Source of the DNA: Physcia stellaris
Lineage: Eukaryota > Ascomycota > Lecanoromycetes > Caliciales > Physciaceae
DNA: 64,000 nucleotides
NCBI GenBank assembly: GCA_018902385.1
Contig: JABSSW010000013.1
Coordinates: 620,001 to 684,000, forward strand
Reading direction: 5' to 3'
Numbering within the stretch: the first letter of the stretch is position 1; the number at the start of each line of letters is the position of its first letter. Below the pieces are notes generated by a model. That model made no database searches. It was not told where the DNA came from and saw only the letters and a program-made list of their open reading frames with translations. Shown piece by piece: positions 63,651-64,000 of the stretch. A program made the translations under genes and the position numbers.

Positions 63651-64000
63651 ATGGCAAAACCACGGCGAGGCGTTCAATTCCAGCACAGAAGTAATGGCGA
63701 TGCAAACGGGAGACGACCAAGCACAATCAGTGAGGATGCGTCTGATCCTGGAAGCCCAATTGCACTTCATCCAGATGGCAAGCTCGAAGTAAGCAAAGAA
63801 GAGGTATGTCTCACTGTCATACCTCTGATTCAAGATCTCATGGCCAGAAGCTGATAAACGGACTTTCTAGAGCGAACCGCCGCAACCGTCCGACTATGAG
63901 AAGAAAAAGCAGACATTCATCACACGGACAATATGGACCCTCATAATGATAGGCGGATTCTTCGTTGCAATGTTCTCGGGGCACATTTACATCATAGGCC
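63651..64000 (+). CDS. CDP-diacylglycerol synthase (phosphatidate cytidylyltransferase), 5' end
   Basis: The first two exons (63651-63803; 63871 to the window edge) are joined by a 67-bp intron in phase. The N-terminus is basic and hydrophilic (MAKPRRGVQFQHRS), followed by an acidic linker and then the first membrane segment TIWTLIMIGGFFVAMFSGHIYII, which is characteristic of fungal Cds1. The enzyme makes CDP-diacylglycerol from phosphatidate and CTP in the ER. The catalytic part lies beyond the window. Confidence 0.8.

Noticed and set aside
1-64000. CRISPR arrays, rRNA, 5S rRNA, telomere repeats
   Set aside because: None seen; regular spacer-repeat structure and telomeric TTAGGG runs are absent.

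Overview
The window is nuclear DNA of a filamentous ascomycete (Pezizomycotina). Four things point there. Introns are short (46-67 bp) with GT...AG ends. Nitrate reductase and nitrite reductase are divergently paired. There is a fungal-type tyrosinase. Long AT-rich blocks carry the signature of repeat-induced point mutation (RIP): CpA/TpG depleted, CpG largely kept. I cannot name the species.

Layout. (1) 1-8250 is a heavily RIPed transposon block: a minus-strand Ty3/Gypsy relic running off the left edge, interrupted by a smaller LTR-type element (2061-4406, 5-bp target duplication ACAAA). (2) About 7627-10789 is a second LTR-type relic whose left part is RIPed and whose right part is not; it carries a C2H2-finger reading frame and no visible polymerase. 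(3) 10790-18800 is gene-poor: a RIPed copy (10790-11192) of a sequence that also exists unmutated at 16365-16782, small unassigned reading frames, and one solid unknown gene (16796-17956). (4) 18800-31311 is a nested relic: a Tad1/jockey-type LINE with 16-bp target duplications, split by a complete-length Ty3/Gypsy element (23222-29866, 5-bp duplication ATAAC). (5) 31312-40858 has one good gene (LURP1/Tubby-like fold, 32354-33199), a solo LTR (34866-35073), and a field of decayed host-gene pieces, including misordered fragments of a centromeric histone H3 gene near 38480-38700.

(6) 40859-64000 is ordinary gene-dense DNA: nitrate reductase (minus) and nitrite reductase (plus) around a shared 1.2-kb promoter with a NirA-type site and several GATA sites; tyrosinase (minus); a small membrane-protein frame (minus); an Hsp110/Sse1-type chaperone (plus); an Atos/FAM214-like protein (plus); the Rad26/ATRIP checkpoint protein (minus); and the 5' end of CDP-diacylglycerol synthase (plus), cut by the window edge.

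Functionally, the two nitrate genes reduce nitrate to nitrite and nitrite to ammonium and are expected to be co-induced by nitrate and repressed by ammonium. The remaining genes of region 6 look like unrelated housekeeping neighbours. The sharp alternation of RIPed and normal DNA, with decayed host sequences near the border, suggests that the AT-rich blocks affect adjacent host DNA.
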